Shown here: piece after piece, positions 1 to 8,337 of the stretch | Numbering within the stretch: the first letter of the stretch is position 1 | How the letters are laid out: the number at the start of each line of letters is the position of its first letter | NCBI GenBank assembly: GCA_035637315.1 | Contig: DASPXK010000385.1 | Location: forward strand, 1-39,306 | DNA: 39,306 nucleotides | Reading direction: 5' to 3' | Source: DASPXK01 sp035637315 | Lineage (GTDB): Bacteria > Chloroflexota > UBA6077 > JACCZL01 | The notes under the pieces: generated by a model | Told to the model about the DNA's origin: nothing | Seen by the model: the letters and a program-made list of their open reading frames with translations, nothing else | Databases searched by the model: none | Translations under genes and position numbers: made by a program

Positions 1-1
1 C

Positions 2-373
2 GACTTGCTGCGTGCTTACGCCGCGCTCCGCGCGAGCCCGTCTGGCGCCGACACCCCACTCATATTTAGTCGCTACCGCAACCCCCGGCTCGAGCGCGAC
101 GGGGCCGACTATTACCTCTCCGAGCGTGCGGATCCCGACGCCGTAGCCGCCCTGGCCCGCGAGGTTCTGGCCGCTGCCACCGACAGCAGGACGGCCGAGG
201 CTCGTTCGGCGGTCGTCGTCGAGCCCTCGGAGGCGCCTGCGGAAGGATTGCCGGCGGCCCCGGCTGCGGGTCGCGGACGAAGGCTTGGGATCCTGCTTCT
301 GGTGCTGGCGCTTGTCGTCGTGCTGCTGTTCGGCGGGGCCGTCCTCCTGATGGGTGGTGGCTCGTTCCCTTAG
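2..373 (+). CDS. C-terminal part of an unrecognised membrane protein
   Basis: The reading frame is open from the window edge, so this is the 3' end of a longer gene. About 90 soluble residues are followed by an Ala/Pro-rich linker, an Arg-rich stop-transfer-like patch (GRGRRLG) and one strongly hydrophobic segment (LLLVLALVVVLLFGGAVLL). The protein ends eleven residues later, so it looks tail-anchored. I do not recognise the soluble part, and no catalytic motif is visible. The next gene begins 100 bases downstream on the same strand. The true start lies outside the window. Confidence 0.6.
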   Translation, partial: DLLRAYAALRASPSGADTPLIFSRYRNPRLERDGADYYLSERADPDAVAALAREVLAAATDSRTAEARSAVVVEPSEAPAEGLPAAPAAGRGRRLGILLLVLALVVVLLFGGAVLLMGGGSFP

Positions 374-473
374 CCGACGTGTCCTGAACGCGTTGAAAGC
401 ACTCGGACGTGTCGATATCATCAAGCGGCCGGCTAGCGTGCGTCATTTTGCTCACATGGACAGAAGGTGAGCC

Positions 474-1436
474 GTGCAGCAGGGGGCTCCCGAAGGTTTC
501 GACTTAGACGCTCGGGCGCGCCGCGACGTCGCACCCCATCCCCCGGCCGAGCAGGCGGGGCCCGTGGTGAAAGCTGACGCCCAGACGATCGCCGAAGCCG
601 TCGCGGGCCACCTGGTCGCGGCCACCACCCGCCTGGTGACCGAGATGGTTGCCCGTCTCGAGCACGGAAGCTCGGACACGATGCGACAACTCGAGGAGCG
701 ACGGGCGCGACTCGAAGACGAGATCGCCGATCGCGCGGTTGAGCTTCGCGAGCTGCGTCGGCAGATAGACACTGAGCGCGAGAAGTCTCGGAGTCGGCTG
801 GGCATCCTCGAGGGACTTGACGGTCTTCGGCGCCAGATCCAGGCCGCGAGCGAGGGACCGGCCCAGGCGCAGTCGGCTCCCCCACAGGCGCCGCCGGAGC
901 GACTGGCCGCCGAGGTGATCTCCGACGCCCACCGCCAGGCTGAGGAGCTGCTGGCCGAGGCCAGGCTGCGGGCTGCCGAGCTGGAGCGTGAGGCTGCGGC
1001 CCAGCAGTCAGCAGTACTGGCGGAGTCGGAGAAGATCGAGAGTCAGCTCCGGGGCCTGGACGCGCGGATCAGCCAACTGCTGCGCCAGGCGCCAGAGACG
1101 GCGCGCCCGGCACAGGAGCAACGCGGCTTCGAGCCACCTGGGGGGCCGGTCGAGCCGGAAACGAAGAGTGCTGAGCCGCCAGCGCCTGGCCGCGGGACGC
1201 TGGTCTTCCATGAAGTCCCAACGTTCAAAGCGGCACTCGACCTGGAGCGCGGTCTGCGAGCCATGCCGCTCATCCGAGAAGTCAAGGCCACGGATTTCGA
1301 CGAGAGGCGCCTGACCTTTTTGGTCACGCACGACATGGGCGAGACCTTTCCCCGTCCGATCCTGGCGCTCGACCAGTTTCGGCTCGAGATCATCCGAGCC
1401 GAGCCGGAGCGCGCCGAGCTTGAGCTGAGGTCCTGA
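474..1436 (+). CDS. Coiled-coil protein with small C-terminal alpha/beta domain
   Basis: Starts at GTG 474, five bases after a good ribosome site (AGAAGGTGA); 320 aa. Residues about 60-110 and 145-200 are rich in E, R, L, A and Q with heptad-like spacing (for example ISDAHRQAEELLAEARLRAA), as in DivIVA-like or scaffolding coiled coils. Pro-rich linkers follow each coil. The last 80 residues (LVFHEVPTFKAALDLERGL onward) look like a small alpha/beta fold resembling ferredoxin-like domains that follow coiled coils in other proteins. No signal peptide or membrane segment is seen. It lies 54 bases before a response regulator on the same strand, so the two may be co-transcribed and work in signalling or cell organisation. 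Function is not known. Confidence 0.75.
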   Translation: MQQGAPEGFDLDARARRDVAPHPPAEQAGPVVKADAQTIAEAVAGHLVAATTRLVTEMVARLEHGSSDTMRQLEERRARLEDEIADRAVELRELRRQIDTEREKSRSRLGILEGLDGLRRQIQAASEGPAQAQSAPPQAPPERLAAEVISDAHRQAEELLAEARLRAAELEREAAAQQSAVLAESEKIESQLRGLDARISQLLRQAPETARPAQEQRGFEPPGGPVEPETKSAEPPAPGRGTLVFHEVPTFKAALDLERGLRAMPLIREVKATDFDERRLTFLVTHDMGETFPRPILALDQFRLEIIRAEPERAELELRS

Positions 1437-1490
1437 CCGCGGTCCGGATCTTGCTGTCGGGGCCGGTAGCATTCGCCGAGACAGAGCGTA

Positions 1491-1889
1491 GTGTCGACCG
1501 AGTCAACCCCCTCCGCCCGCGACAAGATCATTCTGGTCGTCGAAGACAGCGACGAGATCCGTGAGCTGCTGGGTCTGGTCCTCGAAGCGGAGGGCTACCG
1601 GGTCGTTGCGCTCGAGGATGGTCGGGATGTGATCTCGACCGCGCGCGAGCTTGAGCCAGCCCTGATCACGCTGGACCTGGCCCTGCCTGGAAAGGACGGC
1701 TGGGCGATCGTGCGCGATCTGCAGGATGAGGAGCACACACGCGACATCCCGATCCTCGTCATCTCGGCCTATACGCGAGAGCTGGACGCCCCGCTTCGTC
1801 GCCGGGTTGCGCGGGTGATCTCGAAGCCGTTCTACATCACCCAGGTCGTCTCCGACGTCGAAGAGATCTTGGCCGGCGAGCGCGGTTAG
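1491..1889 (+). CDS. Stand-alone response regulator receiver domain
   Basis: A 132-aa CheY-like single-domain receiver with GTG start 1491. The acidic pocket is E18-D19, the phosphoacceptor is D62 (LDLALPGKDGW), the switch Ser is S92 (LVISAY) and the conserved Lys is K112 (ISKPF). There is no output domain, so it probably acts through protein contacts or as a phosphorelay intermediate. No histidine kinase is present in the window. It follows the coiled-coil gene by 54 bases and converges on pcrA, with only 36 bases between the two stop codons. Confidence 0.93.
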   Translation: MSTESTPSARDKIILVVEDSDEIRELLGLVLEAEGYRVVALEDGRDVISTARELEPALITLDLALPGKDGWAIVRDLQDEEHTRDIPILVISAYTRELDAPLRRRVARVISKPFYITQVVSDVEEILAGERG

Positions 1890-1925
1890 GTCCCCGGGTC
1901 TCGCAGACGCAGGGCCGCGACCCGA

Positions 1926-4379
1926 TCAGGCGGGTTCCAGCTGGTGGATGGCGAGCGACAGATTCTTCGGCTTGTCCGGCCGGACGTCGAACCGGACCAG
2001 CACTAGCTCGTCCGGGCCGGCGAACGTGCTTACCAGCACGGTCCCCTCGCCGTAATCGGAGTGACGCACTCGCGCTCCGCGCTCGAAGCTCGGGGTGCGA
2101 CTGGAAGACCCGCGCCGGCTCGGGCGCCGGCCTGGCAGGCCGTCCTGGTTGGCGCGGCTGCCGAACCATCTCCTCCTCACGCCGTCCGCCTGAGGCGGAC
2201 CTTCGGGAGCCTCGTCGGCATCTATGTCCGGGTCGACATAGGGCGAGTCGTCGTCGATCACGCCCAGGTCCGGCTCGACGCTCTCAGGGTCAGCCCTCGA
2301 CCAGCCGGATCGCAGACGGTCGGCTGATCGGTCTGGCTCATCGCCACGCCCGAAGCGGCCGTCCCGCGGGGGCCAACGACCCGCCCGACCGACCGCCCCG
2401 GATGCCGCGAGCGACGCCCGCGGGACGCCGGCTGAGCCGCTGAAGCTCATCTCGAGCAGTTCTGATGGCATGTCGCCGAGGAAACGCGATGGGGCGTTAC
2501 TCCCGCTGCTCCCGAACGTCGCGCGGCGGAAAGCATGCAGCAGGAACAGACCGCGCATCGCGCGCGTGATGCCTACATACAACAGCCGCCGCTCCTCCTC
2601 GAGCTGCTCGTTCGTCTCAGACCGCACGTGCGGGCACAGGCCCTCCTCGAGTCCGATGATGAACACGTACGGGAACTCCAGCCCCTTGGCCGCGTGGAGC
2701 GTGATCAGCGTGGCCCCATCGGCGACGCCGAACTCCAGATCGTCCACGTCCTGGACCAGCGCCACCTCTTCAAGGAACGAGCTCAAGGCACGCTCTGGGG
2801 ACAGCTCGCTGTAGTCGCCGGTCTTGGCTCGCAGCTCCTGGATGTTCTGCCAGCGCTCATCGCCCTCCTCGGTACCGTCGCGCAGATACCCCTCATAGCC
2901 CGTCCGGTCGACGATGAGATCGAACAGCTCCTGGAGAGGGCTGTCGGGCTGACAGCTTCGCAGCTCCTCGACGAGAGCTACGAAATCTCCCAACGCTCGC
3001 CGAGCCCGGGCTGTTAGCTGCGGGGAGAGGGCATCGCCTTCGGCCGCCGCGAGCCGCCGCGCCGCCTGATAGGTCGAGTTTCCCGACCGCTGGGCGACGC
3101 GGTCCAATTCGGCCAGCGTCTTGGCTCCCAGACCGCGGGGCGGGACGTTGATGATTCGGGCCAGGCTGACTCCGTCGGCCGGGTTCTGGACCAACCGAAA
3201 GTAGGCGAGCAAGTCCTTGATCTCGCGCCGCTGGTAGAAGCGCGTCCCGCCGATCAGCCGATACGGCATGCCGTAGCGGACCATGGCGTCTTCAACCGCG
3301 CGCGACTGAGCGTTTGTGCGATACATGACGGCCACGTCAGACAGGCGCGCGCCCGCTCGCCGGAGCGCCTCGATCTGGCGGACCACGTACAGCGCTTCGT
3401 CCTGCTCGTTGTACGCCTCATGCAGCAGCACTCGCGCGCCGAGTGGGTTATTTGTCCATAGCCGCTTCTCCTTGCGGAGCGTGTTCGCGCCGATTACGGC
3501 GTGCGCGACGTCGAGGATGGTCTGGGTCGAGCGGTAGTTCTGCTCCAGGATGACCACCTTCAGCTCTGGGAAATCCTCCTCGAACCTGAAGATGTTCCTG
3601 ATGTCAGCCTTGCGCCAACCGTAGATCGATTGGTCTTCGTCGCCGACGACGCACACGTTGCGATGCTTGGCTCCGAGCAGCTTGACGAGCTGGTACTGGG
3701 TGAGATTGGTGTCCTGGAACTCGTCCACCAGGATGTATCGATAGCGTTCCTGGTAGCGGGCGAGCACGTCCGCCTCCTCGCTGAACAGCTGCACCGCCAT
3801 GTTGAGCAGGTCGTCGAAGTCGAGCGCCCGGTTCTCAGCCAGGATCTCCTGGTAGCGGCGGTAGATCCGCGCGACGGTGCTCATCCAGAACGTTTCGGCT
3901 CGCGCCGCGTATTCCTCCGGCGATAGGAGATCGCTCTTGGCGCCCGAGATGGCGCTGAGAACGGCCCGGGCCGCGAAACGCTTGTCGTCAATCTCCAGGT
4001 CGCGCATCGCCTGCTTGACTACGTCAACCTGGTCGCCGTCGTCGAAGATGGCGAAGCGGGGATCGAGCCCCAGCCGCTGGCCGTCGATGCGAAGCCAGCG
4101 CGCGCAGGTGGCGTGGAAGGTGCCGACCGTCAGGCGCCGGGCCTTGTCTGGGCCGACCAGGCTCTCCAAGCGGTCCCGCATCTCGCGGGCGGCCTTATTG
4201 GTAAAGGTCACCGCCAGGATGTTGTACGGCGCGACGCCGGCCTCGCCAAGCAAGTAGGCGATTCGGTGAACGATGACTCGGGTCTTGCCAGAGCCGGGGC
4301 CGGCGATGATGAGCAGGGGTCCCTGAGTGCTGACGACGGCCTCGCGCTGAGCAGGATTCAACTCGTCGAGCAGAGGCAC
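1926..4379 (-). CDS. pcrA: ATP-dependent DNA helicase PcrA/UvrD
   Basis: SF1A 3'-5' helicase of nucleotide excision repair and replication-conflict resolution, 817 aa, GTG start at 4379. Motifs in order: Q-motif region LNPAQREAV (8-16), Walker A GPGSGKT (27-33), TFTNKAA (58-64), Walker B VDEFQDT (218-224), motif III GDEDQSIYGWR (246-256), LEQNYRS, LHAAKGLEF and EEERRLLYVGITRA. After the motor a disordered Asp/Arg/Gly/Pro-rich stretch of about 120 residues leads to a C-terminal Tudor-like module (RGARVRHSDYGEGTV to the end), which in PcrA binds RNA polymerase. A possible ribosome site (TGGAGG) lies 13 bases before the GTG, which is rather far. The tRNA-Leu gene lies upstream on the other strand. 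Confidence 0.97.
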   Translation of the reverse strand: MPLLDELNPAQREAVVSTQGPLLIIAGPGSGKTRVIVHRIAYLLGEAGVAPYNILAVTFTNKAAREMRDRLESLVGPDKARRLTVGTFHATCARWLRIDGQRLGLDPRFAIFDDGDQVDVVKQAMRDLEIDDKRFAARAVLSAISGAKSDLLSPEEYAARAETFWMSTVARIYRRYQEILAENRALDFDDLLNMAVQLFSEEADVLARYQERYRYILVDEFQDTNLTQYQLVKLLGAKHRNVCVVGDEDQSIYGWRKADIRNIFRFEEDFPELKVVILEQNYRSTQTILDVAHAVIGANTLRKEKRLWTNNPLGARVLLHEAYNEQDEALYVVRQIEALRRAGARLSDVAVMYRTNAQSRAVEDAMVRYGMPYRLIGGTRFYQRREIKDLLAYFRLVQNPADGVSLARIINVPPRGLGAKTLAELDRVAQRSGNSTYQAARRLAAAEGDALSPQLTARARRALGDFVALVEELRSCQPDSPLQELFDLIVDRTGYEGYLRDGTEEGDERWQNIQELRAKTGDYSELSPERALSSFLEEVALVQDVDDLEFGVADGATLITLHAAKGLEFPYVFIIGLEEGLCPHVRSETNEQLEEERRLLYVGITRAMRGLFLLHAFRRATFGSSGSNAPSRFLGDMPSELLEMSFSGSAGVPRASLAASGAVGRAGRWPPRDGRFGRGDEPDRSADRLRSGWSRADPESVEPDLGVIDDDSPYVDPDIDADEAPEGPPQADGVRRRWFGSRANQDGLPGRRPSRRGSSSRTPSFERGARVRHSDYGEGTVLVSTFAGPDELVLVRFDVRPDKPKNLSLAIHQLEPA

Positions 4380-4488
4380 GGGCCGCGTCCAACCTCCAGG
4401 TTGACATGCCGGCGGGGCAGCGGCCGGATTATATCAGCCGCTGGTCCGCGACCTGGTAGCGGTGCCCACTCCGGGAGGCGTCAGGTCC

Positions 4489-4519
4489 TTGGTCGTCGAG
4501 CTCTGGGCGGTGCTATACT
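4489..4519 (+). promoter_or_regulatory. Promoter of tRNA-Leu
   Basis: A -10 box TATACT at 4514-4519 is preceded by TG (extended -10). A weak -35 TTGGTC at 4489-4494 stands 19 bases away. The tRNA begins 11 bases after the -10 box, as expected for a stable-RNA promoter with a very short leader. Confidence 0.6.
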
Positions 4520-4529
4520 CATCCCGCCT

Positions 4530-4613
4530 GCCGAAGTGGCGGAATTGGTAGACGCGCTACGTTCAGGGCGTAGTGGGCGAACGCCCGTCGGGGTTCGAGT
4601 CCCCGCTTCGGCA
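4530..4613 (+). tRNA. tRNA-Leu (anticodon CAG)
   Basis: An 84-nt class II tRNA. The acceptor stem GCCGAAG pairs with CTTCGGC (4606-4612), with discriminator A at 4613. The anticodon stem CTACG/CGTAG encloses loop TTCAGGG, so the anticodon is CAG and reads CUG. The long variable arm (TGGGCGAACGCCCGT) and the T-loop GGTTCGAGTCC are typical of tRNA-Leu. The 3' CCA is not encoded; CCC follows the discriminator. Confidence 0.97.
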
Positions 4614-4697
4614 CCCGAGAGCGTCCTGGTCTGTACGGCTGGGGCGTTTGCTTGTTTTGGATCAACGTCGAGACTGCGGATGCCTGACTGGCCGCAC

Positions 4698-5900
4698 CTA
4701 CCTCCACCACGTCTCCTTCAGCACCCGGATCACATTGCCGCCGATCAGCTTGGCGATGTCGGTTTCGGTGTAGCTGTGCCTGACGAGCCACTTGACGGCG
4801 TTCGGGATCGCCTCAGTCGGATTCTCCATCCCGTCGACGTACTCAACCTCGGTGTACGCGAGGTTCCCATGCGCCCGTCCGATGGAGAGCTGCTTCGCGA
4901 AAGCGCGATGCAGGCCGACGTGATCGCCGAACAGGGTGTCAGGGCCGAGCGCGACGTGGTCGATCCCAACCAGGTCGATGCAGTAGGCCACGTGGGCCAT
5001 GATCGACTCGAGATTGTGCCTCGGGTGCTCCTTCGATAGGGTGGTGTGCGGAGCCGCCTCGATCCCGATCACGCCGCCCTTCTCGGCGCACGCTTTGATG
5101 ACCGAGTCCGGCTTCATCCGGGGTGTGTTCCAGAGCGCCCGCGCGCCAGCGTGGCTGATGCAGACCGGCTTGTCGCTCTCGGCGATCGTGTCCAGCGAAG
5201 TCTGGTCCCCCACGTGAGCGAGGTCGATGGCCATGCCGAGCTTGTTCATCCGCCGCACCACCTGGCGGCCGAACTCGGTCAGCCCGCCGTCGTTGCGCTC
5301 ACGCAAGCCCGACCCCAGGGCGTTGGCCTCGCTGTAGCAGATCCCCATCAAGCGGATCCCGAACCCGTACAGGATGTCGACCCGGTCGATCTCGTTCTCG
5401 ATCGGGGTGGCCGCCTCGAGGGCGGGGATGAGCGCCACTCGTCCGCTCTCCTTGGCGCGGAGGACGTCGCCGAGTGTCTCGGCCCGGAACACGAAGTCTT
5501 GGTGGGCCAGGTCACAGTAGCGCATCCCGACGTCAAAGATGATGTCGTCCCACTTCCAGCCGGCCTTAGAAGTGATCAGCGCCGTGCCATCCATGAAGTT
5601 CTCGAAGACCGCGTCGAGCCTGGAGGCCGCGAGGCCCTCATAGCCGGTCCAGTCGCGGCCCTGGCGGCGGTACTCCAGGATCTCGCCGACGTCGTCGGGG
5701 ACGACGAAGGCGTGATCGTGAAGCGATATGACCGGGTGGCGGTCCAGGATCTCGTCGACCCGCCGCTGCTCGGCCTCGGTCAACGGGTACTGGTAAGGCG
5801 GTACCCGCCCGATCTCCTTTGCCAGCTTGAAGGGACGATAGTCGACGTCTGGCTCGAGGTACTGAAACGACTTGTAGCCCAGGTAGCGCTTTGGCGGCAT
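4698..5900 (-). CDS. Membrane dipeptidase family protein (peptidase M19)
   Basis: A 400-aa protein of the renal-dipeptidase (M19) TIM-barrel family, which hydrolyses dipeptides with a binuclear zinc centre. The metal-binding motif HDH is at residues 61-63 (VISLHDHAF). Later ligands are likely in ALEAATPIENE, DLAHVG, CISHAGAR and the aspartate of ALGPD. The ATG at 5900 is chosen because AAGGAGG lies six bases upstream; the frame is open further upstream but lacks a good start. There is no signal peptide, so it is cytoplasmic. The longer than usual N-terminus (about 60 residues before HDH) fits a bacterial subfamily. It is transcribed alone and diverges from the acyl-CoA dehydrogenase. Confidence 0.93.
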   Translation of the reverse strand: MPPKRYLGYKSFQYLEPDVDYRPFKLAKEIGRVPPYQYPLTEAEQRRVDEILDRHPVISLHDHAFVVPDDVGEILEYRRQGRDWTGYEGLAASRLDAVFENFMDGTALITSKAGWKWDDIIFDVGMRYCDLAHQDFVFRAETLGDVLRAKESGRVALIPALEAATPIENEIDRVDILYGFGIRLMGICYSEANALGSGLRERNDGGLTEFGRQVVRRMNKLGMAIDLAHVGDQTSLDTIAESDKPVCISHAGARALWNTPRMKPDSVIKACAEKGGVIGIEAAPHTTLSKEHPRHNLESIMAHVAYCIDLVGIDHVALGPDTLFGDHVGLHRAFAKQLSIGRAHGNLAYTEVEYVDGMENPTEAIPNAVKWLVRHSYTETDIAKLIGGNVIRVLKETWWR

Positions 5901-5933
5901 CCATTTCCTCCTTGGACCGTTCGACCGACGCGT

Positions 5934-5939
5934 ATCATA
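5934..5939 (-). promoter_or_regulatory. Possible -10 box of the M19 dipeptidase gene
   Basis: TATGAT read on the minus strand, about 33 bases before the ATG, within the 133-base divergent region 5901-6033. No convincing -35 is seen, and I see no clear promoter for the opposite gene. Confidence 0.35.
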
Positions 5940-6033
5940 TAGCCGGGATTCTCGACGCCGCGACATCCCTGTCCTGGGTGCGGGGATCCCTTTGGCGTTA
6001 CCCTTCCGTTCAAACCTTGCGGCGGTGTTGTGG

Positions 6034-7239
6034 ATGGCATCGCTCGAGCCCGGCTTTGACTTCGCGATCCCGCCTGACCTCGTCGACCTCAAGTCGAGAG
6101 TCGCCGCCTTCATTCGTAAAGACGTCATCCCCCGCGAGTCGGCGCTCCTGCAGCCCGGCGGAGTCCCCTGGTCGCTGGTCCAGGAGCTGCGGGCAGAGGC
6201 ACGCAAGGCCGGCCTCTTTGCCCCACAACTGCCGCGCGAGCGGGGCGGCCTCGGCCTGGACACCCGTGGGATGTCAGTGGTCTTCGAGGAAGCCGGCACC
6301 AGTCTGCTGGGACCGTTCGCACTCAACTGCTCGGCTCCTGACGAGGCGAACATGCACATGCTGGAGCTGGTCGCGAGCGCCGAGCAGAAGGCCCGATACC
6401 TCAAGCCGCTCGCGGCCGGCGAGATCCGCTCCTGCTTCGCGATGACTGAACCGGCCCCTGGCGCCGGATCGGACCCCAGCATGCTCCGCACCCAAGCGCG
6501 ACGCGACGGCGACGACTGGGTGATCGATGGACACAAGTGGTACATCACGGGCGCCGATGGAGCCGCGTTCGCCATCGTCATGGCTCGGACCAGCGACGCC
6601 TCGGACCCACGCCGTGGCGCCACGATGTTCCTGGTCGACGCGGGAACGCCCGGCTTCAAGGTCGTCAGACAGATCGACAGCCTGGACCATCTCTCGCCCG
6701 GGGGCCATTGTGAGGTGAGGTTCGAAGAGTGCCGAGTTGGCCCGCAGGCCGTTTTGGGCGAGGTGGACGAAGGATTTCGCTACGCCCAGGTCCGCCTGGC
6801 GCCCGCCCGCCTGACTCACTGCATGCGCTGGCTGGGGATCGCCAGGCGCTCGCTGGACATTGCCGGGCGGCGCGCCCTCGAACGGGAGAGCGGCGGCAAG
6901 TCGCTGGCCGAGCACCAGATGGTGCAGGCGATGCTCGCCGACTCGGCGATCGACCTGCACACCGCGCGACTGTTGATCTGGCACGCCGCCTGGGTGATCG
7001 ACACAGGCGGCCCGGCTCGCGGTGAGACCAGCATAGCTAAGGTATTCGTGGCCGAAGCGGTCCAGCGAGTAGTGGACCGGGCGATCCAGATCTGCGGATC
7101 GCTCGGAATATCCCAGGACCTGCCCCTCGGCCTGTTCTATCGTGAGGTGCGGCCCTTCCGGATCTACGACGGCCCCTCCGAGGTCCACCGGGCCTCAATA
7201 GCCCGCCGGCTTCTACGAGGAATGAGGGATGAGGCATGA
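6034..7239 (+). CDS. Acyl-CoA dehydrogenase, ACAD10/11-like
   Basis: FAD-dependent acyl-CoA dehydrogenase, 401 aa from ATG 6034 (an upstream TTG at 5992 would add 14 unlikely residues). The N-terminal helical domain is followed by the flavin-binding middle domain (CFAMTEPAPGAGSDP, then DGHKWYITGA) and the C-terminal helical domain (QICGSLGISQDLPLG). At the catalytic-base position the sequence reads IYDGPSEVHR, with Asp379 where classical enzymes have Glu (YEG). Asp there is what I recall for ACAD10/11 and LvaC-type enzymes, which act on phosphorylated 4-hydroxyacyl-CoA. The next gene is an APH-type kinase, the partner domain in that pathway. The last residues (RGMRDEA) and the stop codon are encoded by a palindromic heptad repeat. 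Confidence 0.93.
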   Translation: MASLEPGFDFAIPPDLVDLKSRVAAFIRKDVIPRESALLQPGGVPWSLVQELRAEARKAGLFAPQLPRERGGLGLDTRGMSVVFEEAGTSLLGPFALNCSAPDEANMHMLELVASAEQKARYLKPLAAGEIRSCFAMTEPAPGAGSDPSMLRTQARRDGDDWVIDGHKWYITGADGAAFAIVMARTSDASDPRRGATMFLVDAGTPGFKVVRQIDSLDHLSPGGHCEVRFEECRVGPQAVLGEVDEGFRYAQVRLAPARLTHCMRWLGIARRSLDIAGRRALERESGGKSLAEHQMVQAMLADSAIDLHTARLLIWHAAWVIDTGGPARGETSIAKVFVAEAVQRVVDRAIQICGSLGISQDLPLGLFYREVRPFRIYDGPSEVHRASIARRLLRGMRDEA

Positions 7240-7290
7240 GGAATGAGCAGTGAGGCCGACTCATTCCTCATGCCCCATCCCTCATTCCTG
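7217..7290 (+). repeat. Heptad-repeat hairpin (GAGGAAT type) at the gene junction
   Basis: The left arm (7217-7247) is a run of 7-bp units GAGGAAT, GAGGGAT, GAGGCAT, GAGGAAT. The right arm (7260-7290) is its reverse complement with two mismatches over 31 bases; the loop is 12 bases. The left arm encodes the dehydrogenase C-terminus and stop codon. The right arm encodes the N-terminal residues of the kinase frame. Confidence 0.9.
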
Positions 7291-8298
7291 GCTCGTTATC
7301 TGGTCTCCAACGGGCTGATCGATTCGGCGAGCCGGCTCGTCCGCGTCCGGCGCATCGGCCTCGGCCAATCGAACCTGACGTTCGTCCTGGGGTTTGACGA
7401 CGGGCGCGAGCTGGTCCTGCGTCGGCCTCCGCTAGGACCATTGCCTCCCAGCGCCCACGACGTGCTGCGTGAGTACCGAGTCATCCGCGCGCTTCACGGT
7501 GGCCCGGTCCCAGTTGCGCAGCCGATCCTGGCGTGCGAGGACGCGGAGGTGATTGGCGCCCCCTTCTACCTGATGGAGCGCGTTCCTGGTGATGCGCTCC
7601 GCTTCGAGCTGCCGCCGGACTTCGTGCGGGCGCCGGCTCGGCGTCGCGTCGGAGAGCAGGCGGTGGACGCGCTGGCCGCTTTGCATAGCCTCGATCCCGC
7701 GCAACTCGGTCTCGCCGAGCTCGGCCGACCGAGCGGCTACCTCACTCGCCAGCTGAGACGGTGGCGCAGCCAGCTCGAGTTCGCTCGGACTCGCCCGCTG
7801 AACGATCTGGACTGGACAGCAGACTGGCTCGCGGAGCATCTTCCAGATGGCCAACCAGAGGGGAAAGTGGTCCACGGCGACTACAAGCTGGACAATCTGC
7901 TCTTCGCGCCAGAGCCACCGACGCGCCTGTTGGCAGTCGTGGACTGGGAGATGGCGACGCTGGGCGATCCGCTCGCGGACGTGGGCTGGCTCCTGGCATT
8001 TTGGCGACAGGCCGGCGACCCGCCGCCCGAGCTAAAGATCATGCCCCGCCTGACCGAATCGTCCGGCTTCAGCACGCGCGAGGAATTGGTGGCGCGCTAC
8101 GCTGCGCGAGTCGGCCGAGACCTGCCGGACCTCAAGTTCTATCTGGTACTCGCGCTCTGGAAGATGGCCGTCTTGCTGGAGGGCCACTGGGCCCGCAACA
8201 TCCGCGGAACCGCGGCCGGCTTCGACTTCAGCTACCTGGAGACCGGCAACCCGGCCTTCGCCGCCCGTGTCAGACGCGTAGCCGAGGGAAGCCGGTAG
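7270..8298 (+). CDS. APH-family phosphotransferase (ACAD10/11 kinase-domain type)
   Basis: Aminoglycoside-phosphotransferase-fold kinase, 342 aa if started at ATG 7270; ATG 7243 would add nine residues encoded by the hairpin repeat. Seen: IGLGQSNLTFVL (nucleotide loop), LRRPP with the conserved Lys position replaced by Arg-rich sequence, LHSLD, the catalytic loop HGDYKLDN (D204, N209) and the metal-binding DWE (D225) in VVDWEMATLGDPLADVGWLL. This last signature is typical of the ACAD10/11 and LvaA kinase branch rather than drug-resistance enzymes. Placed directly after the acyl-CoA dehydrogenase, it probably phosphorylates the 4-hydroxyl group of a hydroxyacyl-CoA. Its stop codon lies inside another repeat (8295-8319). 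Confidence 0.88.
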   Translation: MPHPSFLARYLVSNGLIDSASRLVRVRRIGLGQSNLTFVLGFDDGRELVLRRPPLGPLPPSAHDVLREYRVIRALHGGPVPVAQPILACEDAEVIGAPFYLMERVPGDALRFELPPDFVRAPARRRVGEQAVDALAALHSLDPAQLGLAELGRPSGYLTRQLRRWRSQLEFARTRPLNDLDWTADWLAEHLPDGQPEGKVVHGDYKLDNLLFAPEPPTRLLAVVDWEMATLGDPLADVGWLLAFWRQAGDPPPELKIMPRLTESSGFSTREELVARYAARVGRDLPDLKFYLVLALWKMAVLLEGHWARNIRGTAAGFDFSYLETGNPAFAARVRRVAEGSR

Positions 8299-8319
8299 GG
8301 GCGCTGCTTGCCGCGCCCT
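8295..8319 (+). repeat. Dispersed palindrome GTAGGGGCGC, copy 1
   Basis: A 25-bp copy of the first half of the element at 35971-36026, with one mismatch. Its core is a hairpin GGGCGC..GCGCCC. The TAG stop of the kinase gene is its bases 2-4. Confidence 0.8.
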
Positions 8320-8337
8320 TGGCTGGAATGAAGATCG

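Noticed and set aside
5904..6659. Long open frame extending the M19 dipeptidase upstream on the minus strand
   Set aside because: It overlaps the acyl-CoA dehydrogenase on the other strand, has no family-like sequence, and a strong ribosome site precedes ATG 5900.
7270..8298. Aminoglycoside resistance gene
   Set aside because: The DWEMATLGDPLADVGWLL signature and the dehydrogenase neighbour fit the ACAD10/11 kinase branch rather than drug-modifying enzymes.
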